From Amborella trichopoda (taxonomy: Eukaryota; Streptophyta; Magnoliopsida; Amborellales; Amborellaceae), in assembly GCF_000471905.2 (NCBI RefSeq), contig NW_006496825.1, forward strand, positions 1,218,667-1,282,666: a DNA stretch of 64,000 bases. Direction: 5' to 3'. The position numbers and the translations under genes were made by a program. Below are positions 1 to 11,915 of the stretch, piece after piece. The notes under the pieces are model-generated. The model ran no database searches. It saw only the letters and a program-made list of their open reading frames with translations, and had not been told where the DNA came from. Positions within the stretch are counted from its first letter, which is position 1; each line of letters starts with the position of its first letter.

Positions 1-54
<54 letters not shown>
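1..54. repeat. (GA)n microsatellite
   Basis: The window opens in the middle of an almost pure GA dinucleotide run with one AA interruption. Its left boundary lies outside the window. Confidence 0.95.
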
Positions 55-604
55 TCATCATAATACCTAAACTAAAACAATGATGATTTGTAAGTGTTGG
101 TTTAGGAGGTTTGTCCCTTGTGGTTAGAAATACTCATGAGATTAGGAACTTGTCTAGTGGATTGGTAATGGGAGAGAAAGAAGTGAATTCTAAATTATTA
201 AGATTGAAATAGGAGAGCAATAGAATTGGACATAGGATCTTAGAAATCCCGATCTAGCACAACTGTGGGAAAGAAGGATCTAGGAGAAATCCTAATTATG
301 AGATGAGAAAATGAATATTAAATTTTAAAAGTATTTATTTAATATTATAATTAAAATTTGAATTTAGATATCTTCTAATTTGAAAAATGAAAGAGGATAA
401 AGATTGATTATGTATCTAATTGATTCAATAAATGTTATAAGTGAGATGAAAATCAAACTCCATCCTAAATAACAGAGCATGGCTACATGACTTATTTCAA
501 ATAGAAGGGAGAAGTGAGTATGGGAATACTATTAAATATGGAGAAACAAAAGCCTTCAGTCTTCACAACATCAGCAGAGGGAGATTAAGTAGTGGGAAAG
601 TAGT
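55..604. other. AT-rich intergenic sequence, nothing recognised
   Basis: No open frame with coding character, no repeat and no RNA gene could be recognised on either strand. Confidence 0.5.
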
Positions 605-751
605 GTATGGCTTGTGTTCATAATCTAATAAAACAAAAAAAGGATACCTAATAGAGTTTATATATAATATGTATATTGGTTAAGATATTATATATAAACT
701 CTATTAGGATTTTTTTTCTTTGTTTAATTAGATTACGAACACAGGGCATAC
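605..751. repeat. 147-bp foldback (long inverted repeat)
   Basis: The left arm (about 605-669) and right arm (about 684-751) are near-perfect reverse complements around a loop of about 14 bases. The central core of each arm (CTAATAGAGTTTATATATAA, at 649-668, and its complement at 685-704) is perfect. Outer parts differ by a few substitutions and short indels in A/T runs. A transcript would form one long hairpin. The most likely identity is a foldback MITE; an siRNA or miRNA-like precursor is possible but unsupported. Confidence 0.8.
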
Positions 752-915
752 GTTTGGTGTGATGCTAAAAGACTTGGGTACAGTGCAAGGGCAAGGGTTT
801 GAGTCTTGAGAACGATCACTTTTTGTATAAAAAGCCAAAAGTTAAGACTGTTCCTAGCTCACCCCTCTTGGGACCCTGCATAGGCGGGACCATCACTCGA
901 TTATAACCCTTTTTA
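748..915 (+). mobile_element. Au-like tRNA-derived SINE
   Basis: The block has the layout of the plant Au SINE family: a B-box-like stretch near 795-815 (GGGTTTGAGTCTTGAG), a middle part with AAGTTAAGACTGT around 840-850, and the diagnostic tail GACCCTGCATAGGCGGGACC at about 871-890, followed by a T-rich end. Au SINEs are non-autonomous, pol III-transcribed and mobilised by LINE machinery. The 5' boundary overlaps the right arm of the foldback and is uncertain. The call rests on remembered consensus, not on a search. Confidence 0.6.
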
Positions 916-920
916 TGGTT

Positions 921-1117
921 ATGGGACTATTTACAATTATAACAAGGAGGTCATAATCGCTCTTAACTATTAGATGTCAAGTTAGATGGCTTGGAGTGTG
1001 TCACAAAGTTCGACAAAGTTTTTTATGAACTTTGAGTTTGGTCAATGACGTACTTACAATCACCTAATTTAGCAAGAGTGATTGTGAGGTCCTTATACTA
1101 AAAATAATGGGTATATT
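921..1117. mobile_element. MITE, first of a head-to-tail pair
   Basis: A ~197-bp unit begins ATGGGACTATTTACAATTAT and has imperfect terminal inverted repeats: GAGGTCATAATCGCTCTT near the left end against the complement of AAGAGTGATTGTGAGGTC near the right end. There is no coding capacity. Small size, terminal repeats and non-coding interior fit a MITE. The superfamily cannot be assigned because clear target-site duplications are not visible. Confidence 0.6.
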
Positions 1118-1310
1118 ATGGGACTATTTACAATTATACCAAAGAGGTCATAATCGCTCTTAACCATTAGATGTCAAATCGGATGGCTTGGAGCATGTCA
1201 TAAAGTTCGAGAAAGTTTTTTATGAACTTTGAGTTTGGTCAATGAAGTACTTACAATCACTTAATTTAGCAAGAGCGATTGTGACGTCCTTATACTAAAA
1301 ATAAATGATC
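1118..1310. mobile_element. MITE, second tandem copy
   Basis: A second copy of the preceding unit lies in the same orientation at an offset of 197 bp and is about 90% identical by eye. The two copies abut directly, so they arose by tandem duplication rather than by two independent insertions. Confidence 0.65.
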
Positions 1311-3034
1311 TCTTTGTATACCTTTCTATTACACAATCACCCCTGCCTGACAAGCTAATGTGGGCATGAGTGAAACATCAACTTATCCATAAGAAAATCT
1401 TAACATCTCCAAGTTATTGATTTGGTGAGAATAACAGCCTTTTTTGTGGTAGAAGAAAATTTAGGGAGAGATACTTTACAGTCAAATTATGAATATAGTG
1501 AAAATTCACATCAATATGTTTTGTCTATTTAAGGAAGACCAAATATAGACAATCTTGATTGCACTTTCATTATTTACATATAATGGCTCAAGATTGTAAT
1601 AAAGATGTTAAATAGAGATGTCAAAGTCACCAAAAGAGCATGAATCCAAGCAATCTCTTTGGCATTAGAGGACATACAATCCTTAAATTTAGTGTTTGAC
1701 TTGGATATAGTTTCTTCTTTCTTGCTTATTCACAAGATCAATGTTGGTGTACCACCGTAAATGGGGAATTACCACTTTAGAGGAAAAGTACCCTTGGGAT
1801 TGGTTCCATTGTCTTAGAGAAGCATGTGATTACTAATGAATCAATTTATATGTTCAACTTATGGGCTGTTCTTGCCAAAATGCGTATTTTACAAAGTTAC
1901 TAAAAAAAAAAAAAGGTTGAACTCCAATGATAATCAGAGAAAACAACACAATGGAAATATAGTTTCAAAATTTTTGTTGAATTTAGGAAAAGTTTCAAAC
2001 ACTTATAAAGACATTTGTTTTATTTACATCCAAGTTCAATTAAGTAAACGAGGAACACCCTTGATCAGTTAGCTCAAATTATAGTAAGTATGTCTAGTAT
2101 ATTGCAGCTCAACCTTTGTGGCTTCGCCTTGAGTATGTATGGTAGATGAATTTTCATCGTGATTACCCTAAGGACGATGCTTTGTGCTGCTTCCTTTTAT
2201 AGACTCGGAGAGAAATTTGTTACAACTTGGATAGTTTATTATGATATGAAATAACACTATATTCCTCTTTGATGGTTAATGATATTAGAACACTAATTTT
2301 TTATTGAAATTACTTCATTTGAATCATATTCCATAAACTTGAAATTTGAGATTTCCCCTCATTTTTCCTTATTTGGCGGAAAATCCTTCCCAAATTGTTC
2401 ACACGAGTTGCTGGTTAAGATTTTACGTTTATATCTTCTCACGTGATCTTATCTCCTTATTTTATTTCGATCTTATTAATAACTGACTTCTAGAAAGCAA
2501 GGAGCCTTCAACACAACGAGAACTCTCTTAATTAATAGGGCTATTCCTGCCGATTCCATTCAAAACTTACTTTCCATTTCTACCCAAATTTATTTATTCA
2601 TCTCTTCAACGACTCAATATACTTTTCTAGCCTTTTGCAACCATGGTGTATCTTTTGAGGTATCACAAAACAGACTCATATAGATGCCCCCCCCAAAATG
2701 CCGTGCAAACATCTCTTGTTTTGCGAGCATGATATTCAGATGAGATTTTGGGTACTCCACCATCCTTCTTATTCTTGGATGCACCAAAGGATGCAAGACA
2801 TTATCACCTATCATTATCATTTATCCATTGGGTCTACTTATTTTAGACTCCTACCTTTGTTCCCTTTATAGGAAACTACAAGAGTTTATTTTTGGAAACC
2901 ACAATCACTATTGCGTAGACCTCCAAGCTCATCCATTTCTGCCATGATTTTTTCCTATATAAACAGAACCCTTAAGCATTTTAGCATCATATTTGCATCT
3001 CACACCTCTTTTGTTCTTAGTATCCATGTGCACT
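1311..3034. other. Intergenic sequence without recognisable genes
   Basis: AT-rich, with only short open frames lacking coding character. A ~62-bp segment at 2693-2754 recurs at 4795-4859 (separate entry). Confidence 0.5.
2693..2754 (+). repeat. Dispersed ~62-bp repeat, copy 1
   Basis: This segment matches 4795-4859 in direct orientation at roughly 75-80% identity by eye; both share the block TTCAGATGAGA. The pair is 2.1 kb apart and flanks the coding-like relic at 3.0-3.5 kb. It could be what is left of the ends of one small element. Confidence 0.5.
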
Positions 3035-3600
3035 CATGACCTCTTCAAGTCACTCCTCTGATTCCTAAGACACCAAGCATCAAAGGTCAGAACCACTCCT
3101 CCTTCCTTGGATCATGACGATCCAGGACTGAAGGCCATTAACTTCGTCCTTTCTTACGTTTCATGGGAATGGGATAATCCCGATCCCTCCTTTGAAGAAG
3201 AAGTCCAAGAGACCAAAAAAATTATTACTAATCAGTCATTGAAACTTGCTCGAGTTTGCGAGATCCTTATTTAGCAAGGTTAAAGTCATTGACTCCCTTA
3301 AAGTAGAGAGAGACCATCTGGATTAGATCGTCTCTTAAGCAGTGAGATTTATTCCAAAGAGAAGGAGACTACTCGCCTTCTGAAAAACCTCCAATCTGCC
3401 TCTAATGACAACAAGAAGCTCTTGAAGAGGATTTCAAATGATCAAACCAAGCCTCATCTTGAGCTAGAAACATAAGCTTAAAACAATTAGGATTTTTGTT
3501 TTGCGTTTTTTGAATTGTACCACGTAGTCATGTTTAATGTGGCTGAAATAAGGGCTTTTGTCCCATCTATTTTGTGAATAAAGAATACTGAATTCTCCCA
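3035..3600 (+). pseudogene. Coding-like relic with coiled-coil-type composition
   Basis: Codon-like sequence runs through this stretch but is interrupted in every frame. Readable pieces include a hydrophobic-acidic stretch with LSYVSWEWDNPDPSFEEE and, near 3340-3470, a lysine/leucine/glutamate-rich heptad-like piece containing RLLKNLQSASNDNKKLLKRI. A T-rich segment with an AATAAAG signal at about 3580 follows, as at a 3' end. I do not recognise the protein. It may be a decayed host gene or the gag-like part of a transposon. Confidence 0.35.
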
Positions 3601-4970
3601 TTCTTTTTACTCCTTTATTAATTATTTCTATTTTCGTTTTATGTATTTCCTACATTATGATTTTCAACTGTCTTGATAATGGCACAAATGTAAATGCGAC
3701 GGATTTAACTATGATAAATTCAATCATGATAAATTTAATTAAGATAAATTCAATCCCGATTAGTCTAACCACGATAGGATCAATGCTCATCATTTTCCTT
3801 TGCCATATTTGACATTATCTTTCTATTTTCTAAATGTCATTTCCTCTTTTCAAGATGATGCGGGACGTGCCCGAAGCCGGCCATTAATCACATATGTTCA
3901 TTGAATCATTTTCTACTCTTTCGTTTATAAATAACCTCCCTCACTGTGTATTCTTCATCCCATCTTCTTTCTTCCCAACAATCATTGCTTTGCCCAAAAT
4001 GTGTCTCCATGATAATAGCAAAGAAATACAAATATGCTAAAATGACTCCAAGCAAAATTGCAGGATGAGATCAGAAATGGGAAACAAGTCCAAAATTTAT
4101 TGCTATAGATTAGATTTGGGAGGAGTTCCAAACGTCTATGAGGTCTTATATTTCTTTCATAGCAAAGTTCGTTTAAGAGAATAGAGAACATTCTTGATCA
4201 TCTAGCTCAAAAAAAAAAAGAAAATTACATGTATAGATGGTGCAATTTGGTCTATAAGGTCCCTCCAAGAGTACATAGAAAAACAGACTCTCATTGAAGC
4301 TGACCCAGAATGGGATGCACACTCTACTTTCTTACTTTCAACTGCTTATTTGTCGCAGAATTGTAAGACTCAAGAGTGATCACCTTTTTCCATCTCCTCA
4401 CCCTACTGTCTGGAGTTTGTTATATAAACCGTTTCAAGCAGGAAGATTTGTTATAACCCAATCTCGTTAATTGTTATTTTCCTCTTATCTAGTCAACATG
4501 ATTTAAATTTAAACGTCACTCATCCTTCATTATTCTGATATCAATACCTCTGGGCCTTATTCTTTTAGATCATATTGTTTGAATTCGTTTCTTCAGGATT
4601 TATATTCTTATCTCGCTTCCCAGTTTGAATTTTAAGGAAGTTGCTTTCCGTTTTTTGCACTGAGAGTCGTCTCACTTGGTAAATCTTTTGTTACCAGTGG
4701 CTTTCGTCAAACCTTTGCCTCATTTCCTTTTATATCTTGTTGGTGTTTGGTTACATCTTTCTACCATTGCAAGACACACCCACACAACTTGCCTCCCTAA
4801 ATGTCGTAGGAACACTCTCTTTGTTATGTGAGCACGACATTCAGATGAGACTTTGGGTGTTTGTGTTTTGCCGATATGCATTTATTGGTTGTATTTTTTT
4901 AGTCATAATATAAGATTTGGTACACTTGGAGAAATTTACATACAAGCCCCAAGGTGTAATTTACATATCG
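3601..4970. other. Intergenic sequence, nothing recognised
   Basis: AT-rich. Near 3700-3775 there is a short run of repeats of the phrase GATAAATTCAATC/GATAAATTTAATT (three to five degenerate copies). No gene is supported. It contains the second copy of the dispersed ~62-bp repeat at 4795-4859. Confidence 0.5.
4795..4859 (+). repeat. Dispersed ~62-bp repeat, copy 2
   Basis: Direct-orientation partner of 2693-2754. Confidence 0.5.
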
Positions 4971-5300
4971 AGCCATCTCAATTTTAGACAAACTCTGAGA
5001 CATATATCCCTAATACCACAATATGCCTTTCCACACAATATTGGACGGGTTCGGATATAGTACGAGATACTTTTAAACTCGTCATCAATCAAATATGTGC
5101 ATCTTGGCTAACAATTGATCATAAAATGCTATTCGACCATCTCAATTTGAGACAAGGTGTGGGTCATATATCCGCAAGGCTGCAATTTGCCTTTCCACAT
5201 GATATTGGTAGAGTATGGATATGGTACAATACATCTTCGAATCCATCATCAGCCAAAGGAGGAGTGTTTGACAACCGAATCATAAAGAAACCTCATCATA
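4971..5300 (+). repeat. ~164-bp tandem duplication, two diverged units
   Basis: The unit starting at 4972 (CCATCTCAATTT) recurs at 5136. Shared blocks include TGCCTTTCCACA and GATACTTTTAAACTCGTCATC against the diverged ACATCTTCGAATCCATCATC. Identity is about 70% by eye, so the duplication is old. A unit of this length could be part of a satellite, but only two copies are visible. Confidence 0.6.
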
Positions 5301-8245
5301 TCATGTCACATTGAGGTATGTCCTTGCATATTCAATGAGGCACACTATGCCTCTAATCCAAGAATCATACAAATTGGACATCATTCGGCTCATCATCCAT
5401 AATGAGTCATGGTCACAATATGCCTTGACTGACGACCACATACATGATATTTTGGGGAATGGTTCGAAACTCTTGAAAATCATATTTGAAACATCATATC
5501 CCAAAGTTCTAGGCTATTTGAAAATGTTTCAACCCCTCGTCATCCTTATACATCGTCTGCTAGACAGATAGCTAGGATGACCTCCGATCACCAAATGTGA
5601 GATTTCTCTCAATTTATATGGATTTTTCTCATGGGACATAAACCATTAGATTCCTGACTGATTGCATTATCAAACATATTAGTGCGGCATCCTATCAATC
5701 AATCATGTGAGAGTGGCAAGGTCCACAACAATAATCATAAAAACCGTGCAAAAGCTTGACCGCCACCGCATGATTTCTCATAAGATATGGAGAATATTGA
5801 GCCCAAATTTTGTGAAAATGTGTGTCATAATCCCCTCTACAAAATTATCATACTCTTAGGATCTATAATGCCCATATGATGAGAGCGATTGAGCTCACAA
5901 ACCCTAGATTTGTTGTTGCAATCTGCAATAGAAATATATTCAATTTGATGGGTCATATCTCCCTCGTTTGGGATCCATTTGAGGTGAGATTTGAACCATT
6001 GTGTTCCCCTCTGAATCTTCTACCACTCTACAAAATTTAATAATAATACAGTTCACTATCAAAAGTGATACTGAAAATACTCCTATATGTTAGGACTGTT
6101 CTACAAACTGGCAAATGGCTGATTAGAATAACCACTTTCCTTAATTTTCTCTAGTGAATCTTGACAGTTATACATTCAAATTTAAACATTAAGACAATAT
6201 CAAGATCAAATAAGGATAGAGTTTATCATTAAAGCCTCCTGAGGTATTTTCATAACTGAATATGGATATGAGCTTATCATTTCAAGCCAAATCATGAGAG
6301 ATGATTGTCTATGGTCAACCATTTGGATATGCTTCATAAACCTTTATTCTTATCACATCAGAAAGCGTATTTAAACCCATTTCTCAGGGATTGAGAAGGG
6401 AGATTGTTGTATCCATATACACCCCTTCGTATTTTCCATCTTTGCACCATTCTTATTGCAATAGAATTCAAGAGATAGGCTCCCCAATAGTGTTGGTCCT
6501 TGTTATGTGTATGGAAACCATCAAAGAGAGAGAAATTTGTTGATTATATGGCTTATTTGAAGCCTCAGTTCAAGAAGGAGCAGATCCGTGGACAATATCC
6601 CCACGTATAGTCAGGTATATGGGCTTCCATATGCCCATTAGTATTGATATTCTTCATGTGCTAGTGTATTTTCCTTTTAAAATTGTGGAATATTAAAGTA
6701 GTACCAAGGAAATCACTCAAGATATATAAATAAAAAAATTTAAAAAGGCTTTACAAACTCTTAAACTGAACCTTGAGACGACAAATACAACAGTCTTTAC
6801 TTACAATGACAACCGTACAACTTTAGCATTGCTCTTTCACAATATAATTGAAAAAAAGTATATCACATGCAAAGACTAATAAAATAAATGTGCATGAGTT
6901 TAATATGAATTTTGAGAAGTCAATTCAAAAAATTCACCCTACGAATACCACAACGGTATAGATACAACCCTCGCTATCACTCGAAACCGATAGCGCAAGA
7001 GGACATGATTCTGATCTAATCTCAGGTAGCAATTATACTAGCACCGCACCATAGAGATCTCACTCTTATAAAAGAGTTCACAAGAAGTTCAAGTGGAACA
7101 TAGGACCATCAGAGCCAAAACGGAGTCAAAATGGACTCAAAACAAGGTAATTTGTGCACTAGTGTTTGGTTGAAAAATCCAAACACCAATGGGATCAAAT
7201 GAGTGGGGCTTGGTATGTAAAGAATACTAAAAGCTCACTGTTATGCATGCCATACTTGCATTTACAGCAACATGCATGACATAACACTCTGCACTCAATT
7301 GTCTCAATACTATACTATTGACAGACCATATAACAAAGACTCTTTAAAGCAAAGATTAAAGTACTTCAAGGAAAGAAAAATAAAGTAAGCTCACTATTAT
7401 GATTCCATCAAAATGATTTACCATAATAGTAGCTTGATTCCATGGAGGAGTGTGTTGAGCGGCTCAAGAAATTATGCTTCCAAAATGGGGTGGAGAGCAT
7501 GCAATGATTCTTATTAAAAATAAGATCAAAAGAGGCAATGGGAGTGGGGTGTGGCCCTCCTGAAGACAAGATATGAAAAATGAGAGTAAGGCAAATAGTG
7601 AAATATGAAGCGAGATAGGTCTTATTTATAAAAGTTTCATGTATGGACATCAAACTTAGATTAGATCTCAACCATCTATTGAGTGACTCAACGGTTGAGA
7701 CAGGTTAAATACCTAACATTATCAATCATCATTGGTAGCTATCATACGAATGGTGATGATCAAGTACACTTTTATCACCATGCTCATATAAGACCTCCAA
7801 AATTCCAATAATTGCATAAGTTCCTATAAACCCTTATTTTCAAATTGAAAGTATCTTAACAATCAATCTTTAAATCAACCAACCATCATCATTGATTTGA
7901 ACATGAGATTTTGAAAGCAAAAGAGGGCAGCGTGCTTTTCCCTTTTTCTACCTTAGAAGTTAAAATTTGCACTCCACTTAACTTAATGAAGTGTCGTTAT
8001 TATAGGGGGACATTACATCATCTTATATCATGTTGTATCTCCTTTATCTTCTTATTACCAATCACAACTCTTCATTTAAAAAATCTAATGGTTCTTAAAC
8101 CACAAAATTGGTACATTAAAGATTTTAGAAAAAATATAAAATCTCTCCACACACATGTCACCACACATATTTCCTCACACGTGCTAAAACGTAATATACT
8201 AATCAACATTATATACAACTACCAAACAAGGGCTTCACGTCAAGG
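5301..8245. other. Long AT-rich stretch without recognisable genes
   Basis: The open frames here are short, mostly overlapping and of non-coding composition. No domain, RNA gene or mobile element could be recognised. Overlapping frames on both strands at 5300-5570 show no family resemblance. Confidence 0.45.
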
Positions 8246-9722
8246 TGTAGGCACCCCAATCCTAATCGAGGACATCATGGAAGACTAAAATATCTCGGGT
8301 AGGCCATCTAAAAACGTGAACCAGTCATAATCCAATCACAGACTTGGAACCACACCCGAGGCACCCAGACCAGCCTGACAGAGATTGAAGCACCGAAGAA
8401 TGCCCCCAAAAGATCGAACGAGGTAGATTGGAACGAAGAACTACCAATCTAGAGGCAATCAGGGAGATAGTTTTGGCAAATTTGCCAGTGATATTTCAAA
8501 CACCGCCAGATCATATATTAAAAACTGACCTAGACAACTCATGCCTCAAGATACTATCTCAACAAACAAAACGTTCTAGACGAAATTGCCATTGGTGCCA
8601 ATTCCATTGACAGCTGTGCCAGGCTCTGACAAGTTAATACGACAAGACAAACCTGGATGTACGGACAAACATCATATGTCAGTATAGATACAATGGTGAT
8701 AGCCACGTCAGTCATGCCACATTCAGATTCATTGAATGAAACGTCACATTACCTGAAATCGTGCACACATGGTCAAACGGTCGACTGACAGTGACATACT
8801 TGTGAGTGGTTCCAACAACATTCCAAGTGTCCTCGAAACCTGATTGGTCGATCTAATATATCGAAGAATGCTCAGAGATTGAAACATGGCAATTTATGTC
8901 AAAAGAAGATTCTGAATGGCGCCAACAACATTGCCAATTTCATCGAGCCTCTGACACTCCACCCACAAAAGTGTACTCGGTCCAAGATCACAGGAATCCG
9001 AGCATTAAATAATGTTGACAGGAATTAAAGTTAAACCAGCGATAATGGCACCAAAGTATTTGCTAAATGCGCTAACATCTGGATGGCCTAGATTTCATCT
9101 GGTGATTGTAGAATCAATTTGCCTATAAATAAGAGGCTCTTCTTCGAGCGAAAGAGTTAGAAAATTTCCTTAAATGTGAGGAAGCTCGACCACTCCAATC
9201 TCGAGCCCTATCCAACCCAAAACCAAACTTAAATGCCAAACTCTAAGCTTCGAAACTTAGGCTCAACTTCAATCCAAACTGAAGGCAATTTAGATAATTT
9301 GACTTTCTGGGCCCTCTTCTACTCATTTTCACTTGTCCGGTAAAACTTGAAGGACCAGGAATAGCTATGCTACTACTAACTCTGAACCGGCGCCGACTTT
9401 GTGTGCCAGGCCTAGGGGCCGGGCCTAAGGTATTATTTTTCTCCTTTTTTTTCTTGTTTAGTTTATTGATTTATTCACTTTCCTCTATTTCCAAAGTCTT
9501 CCTAAATCCCCCCTCTTTTCTTATTCAATACTTGAAAATTATTTCAAAATCCGAGGCTAAGGCTCATTGGATTGTAGCTTTTCTCGGCTGTTCGAGTGAG
9601 AGAAGGTCTTATGGCCCGACTCTCGCTCACGGGACCCTATTCTCTATCATATCCTTTAACTGGTTTACGCCCGGTATCAATGTGGGGACTGCATTCCGTA
9701 CCAACATTTTTTAGTATAAACA
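8246..9722 (+). repeat. Old Tat-like Gypsy LTR
   Basis: The block starts TGTAGGCACCCCAATCC, very like the LTR starts of the Gypsy elements at 32, 45 and 50 kb, and ends TATAAACA. It is directly followed by GACAACCACTGTGGGGCTCG, a decayed form of the CGCCCACCGTGGGGC-type site that follows the LTRs elsewhere in this window. A TATA box (CCTATAAATAAGAGG, about 9122-9136) and an AAGGTATT/poly-pyrimidine stretch around 9430 fit an LTR promoter and R region. It is either a solo or a truncated element's 5' LTR. Boundaries are inferred from the TG...CA ends. Confidence 0.6.
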
Positions 9723-10555
9723 ATATGACAACCACTGTGGGGCTCGTTAAGCTTGTAATATGCCTTAGTCTTTGAAGTTACCCTTTGGTCTTCGTCCCAG
9801 AGGACCAACATCAACCTGGGTTCGTCTCGATCACTCGGAGCTTCCTTTAGCTTTGCCTCTTAGTTTGCTTCAAAGGTTTGAATGATCGAGTCCTTTAGGT
9901 TTATTGAGATTGGTCATCAGCTACATCGTTTAGACTAGTACCTGGAACTGAGAAGCTTAAGTGCCTTTTAAGGTTTTCACTCAAGCTGTAAGGATGGATG
10001 CAAGTTAAAGTTTTTGCCTCATTCACATTTTTTCCTTTTTAATTTTTTTTCCTATGACGTTGCTATTATATTTACTTTTCTCCGGTATTATTCATAGCAT
10101 CCTTTCGGGTTTTCACTATGCCCATTTTATTGACATTTTTACATGTGGGTTCTTTTCAGGCTTCACTACATTTGTCTTCATTTTTCTTCTTAGTATTCTA
10201 GATCCAAACTTTTAGGAATATTTTCGACCTTGGGAATCATGAATATGTAAAAATAAAATAAAAATTGAAATATAAAAGTGGTATATTTAATTTTTGTTTT
10301 TTGTACTATGAGTTCGGGTTTTGGTTGTTGTTTCTAAAGTCCATCTTAAAGATGGATGTTTGATGCTCAGGAGACATGTGACATGTCAAATACCTTCTAA
10401 TTATAGTTCAAATACTTCTCCAATTACAAATAGAGCTAGATCTCACAATATATGTAAAATTTGAGCTTTTATGCTGGGTGCATGTTATCGATAAATCTAT
10501 AACAAATTAAGAGAGAGTTGGTAATAGAGTTGTTTTGAGAGATCATATTTAGTGT
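9723..10555 (+). mobile_element. Leader remnant of the preceding Gypsy element
   Basis: Sequence following the primer-site-like motif is T-rich and non-coding, as in Tat-element leaders. No gag coding can be seen before the LINE begins at about 10.56 kb. A fossil of which only LTR and leader remain recognisable. Confidence 0.4.
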
Positions 10556-11655
10556 GGGATGTGAAGAGCGATGATCAGGTTTCGATGAGATCTGTGTATA
10601 ACAATATTACTATTCCATGACAGATGGCGTTGATCTTTGCCTCAAGATTCTCAAATTTGGAAATGGCTTATTCCCCATAAGACAAGAGAATGTCCTTACT
10701 ATGGATAATTTGATTGAGAGAGGTAAGAGTATACCAAATGTGTGCTTTATGTGTAAGAATCATGGAGAGTCTGGTGCTCACATTATTTTTCATTGTTCCT
10801 TTGTTTCAAGTATTTGGAGTTGGAGTCTTCAACAGTTGAGAGTGAGGATTGCCATGCCTCATAATGTTTTACATGTAGTCACTCAACTAGGCTTTCTCTA
10901 TTTACTTAAGATTGAGAATGTGATTTGGATAATTCTTTGGGGAGTTGTATTGTGGAAAGTTTAGAAGGAACGAAATTGTTAGACTTTTTATGGCCATGTT
11001 TTGTCCCTTGACATATTTCATTGCAATATTAAACACACATTGTTGTTCTAGCTATCGGTTAATAAAGAGGGATGAGGTATTTCGAATGTGGATGTTTTGC
11101 TCAACTTGTCCAACCTTTTCAAAAAGGGAGTGGAGAAATGTCGCCTTAAGGGTAGATTGTTTCCTCCAATGTCAGGTTGTTTTATGCTTAGTTTTTTATG
11201 GGAGCTCTTATGGTGATCCTAATCAAGTAGGCATTGGGGGGATTGTGAGAGATTGGAATGGCAAGATAAGTTTTGCTTATGCTGGCCCATGTGGGATTAA
11301 TATTGCCAATTTTGCAGATTTCTGAGCTCTTCTTCATGGTTTGAAGATCTTTAAAGAAAAGAATGTTGGGAAGCTTTGTTATGTAGAGGGAGATTCTTTG
11401 AATGTAATCAAATGGTGCAATAAAGAGCAAGGTGTGTCTTGGCAATTAAGATCAATCTGGCTTCAAGTTTTGGATTTGGTGTGTTCTTTGACAGTTTCTT
11501 TTTATCATATCTATAGAAACGCTAATGATATAGTGGATTCCCTTGCTAAGAGGGGTGGCTTTATAGTTAATTGCTATATCCGAAGATGTAATTTTCTTGA
11601 TGTATTCTTCTTTCATTAATAAAGTTTTAGAAATTGCCGACCAAAAAAAAAAAAG
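10556..11655 (+). mobile_element. LINE (L1) 3' end: zinc-binding domain plus RNase H
   Basis: Fragment of a plant L1 ORF2. At 10617-10964 lies the RT-associated zinc-binding (zf-RVT) domain with the pattern CFMC...H...C (VCFMCKNHGESGAHIIFHCS). At about 11,190-11,610 lies the plant LINE RNase H-like domain: IGGIVRDWNG, EGDSLNVIKW and NDIVDSLAKRG are clear, but the first catalytic Asp is replaced (FYGSS where FDGSS is usual). One in-frame stop interrupts RNase H near 11,323 and a frame shift lies between the two domains. An AATAAAG signal and a poly(A) run at 11,642-11,653 mark the LINE's true 3' end. The 5' part (endonuclease, RT) is absent, as in typical 5'-truncated insertions. Confidence 0.85.
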
Positions 11656-11915
11656 AAGAAGAAGAATTGAGATTAATACTGCAAGGACTAAAGTTGGCTA
11701 AAGAATTTAAGCATGGAATTAAAATGGAAGGAGATTCCATGAAGGTGTTCAAATGGTACAGTAAGGAGATGGATTTACCATGATCAATGAGAATCTATGG
11801 GAGGGAGATAATGGATATATGTGCAAAGATGGATGTGAGATGTGTTCTTTTATATCATAGCTTCGCTAAAGAAGAAATGCTTGTTCAGAAGTTAATAATT
11901 TGTTGAGTAAAAATG
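11656..11915 (+). mobile_element. Second LINE RNase H fragment
   Basis: Directly after the first LINE's poly(A) tract, another RNase H C-terminal piece is readable: KLAKEFKHGIKMEGDSMKVF with the catalytic Asp in EGDS, then a C-terminal part ending before AT-rich sequence. It is diverged from the first copy, so it is a separate insertion or the older target into which the first LINE inserted. Confidence 0.6.

Noticed and set aside
1836-2072. 78-codon + strand frame
   Set aside because: Lysine/asparagine-rich chance frame in AT-rich DNA without promoter or family resemblance.
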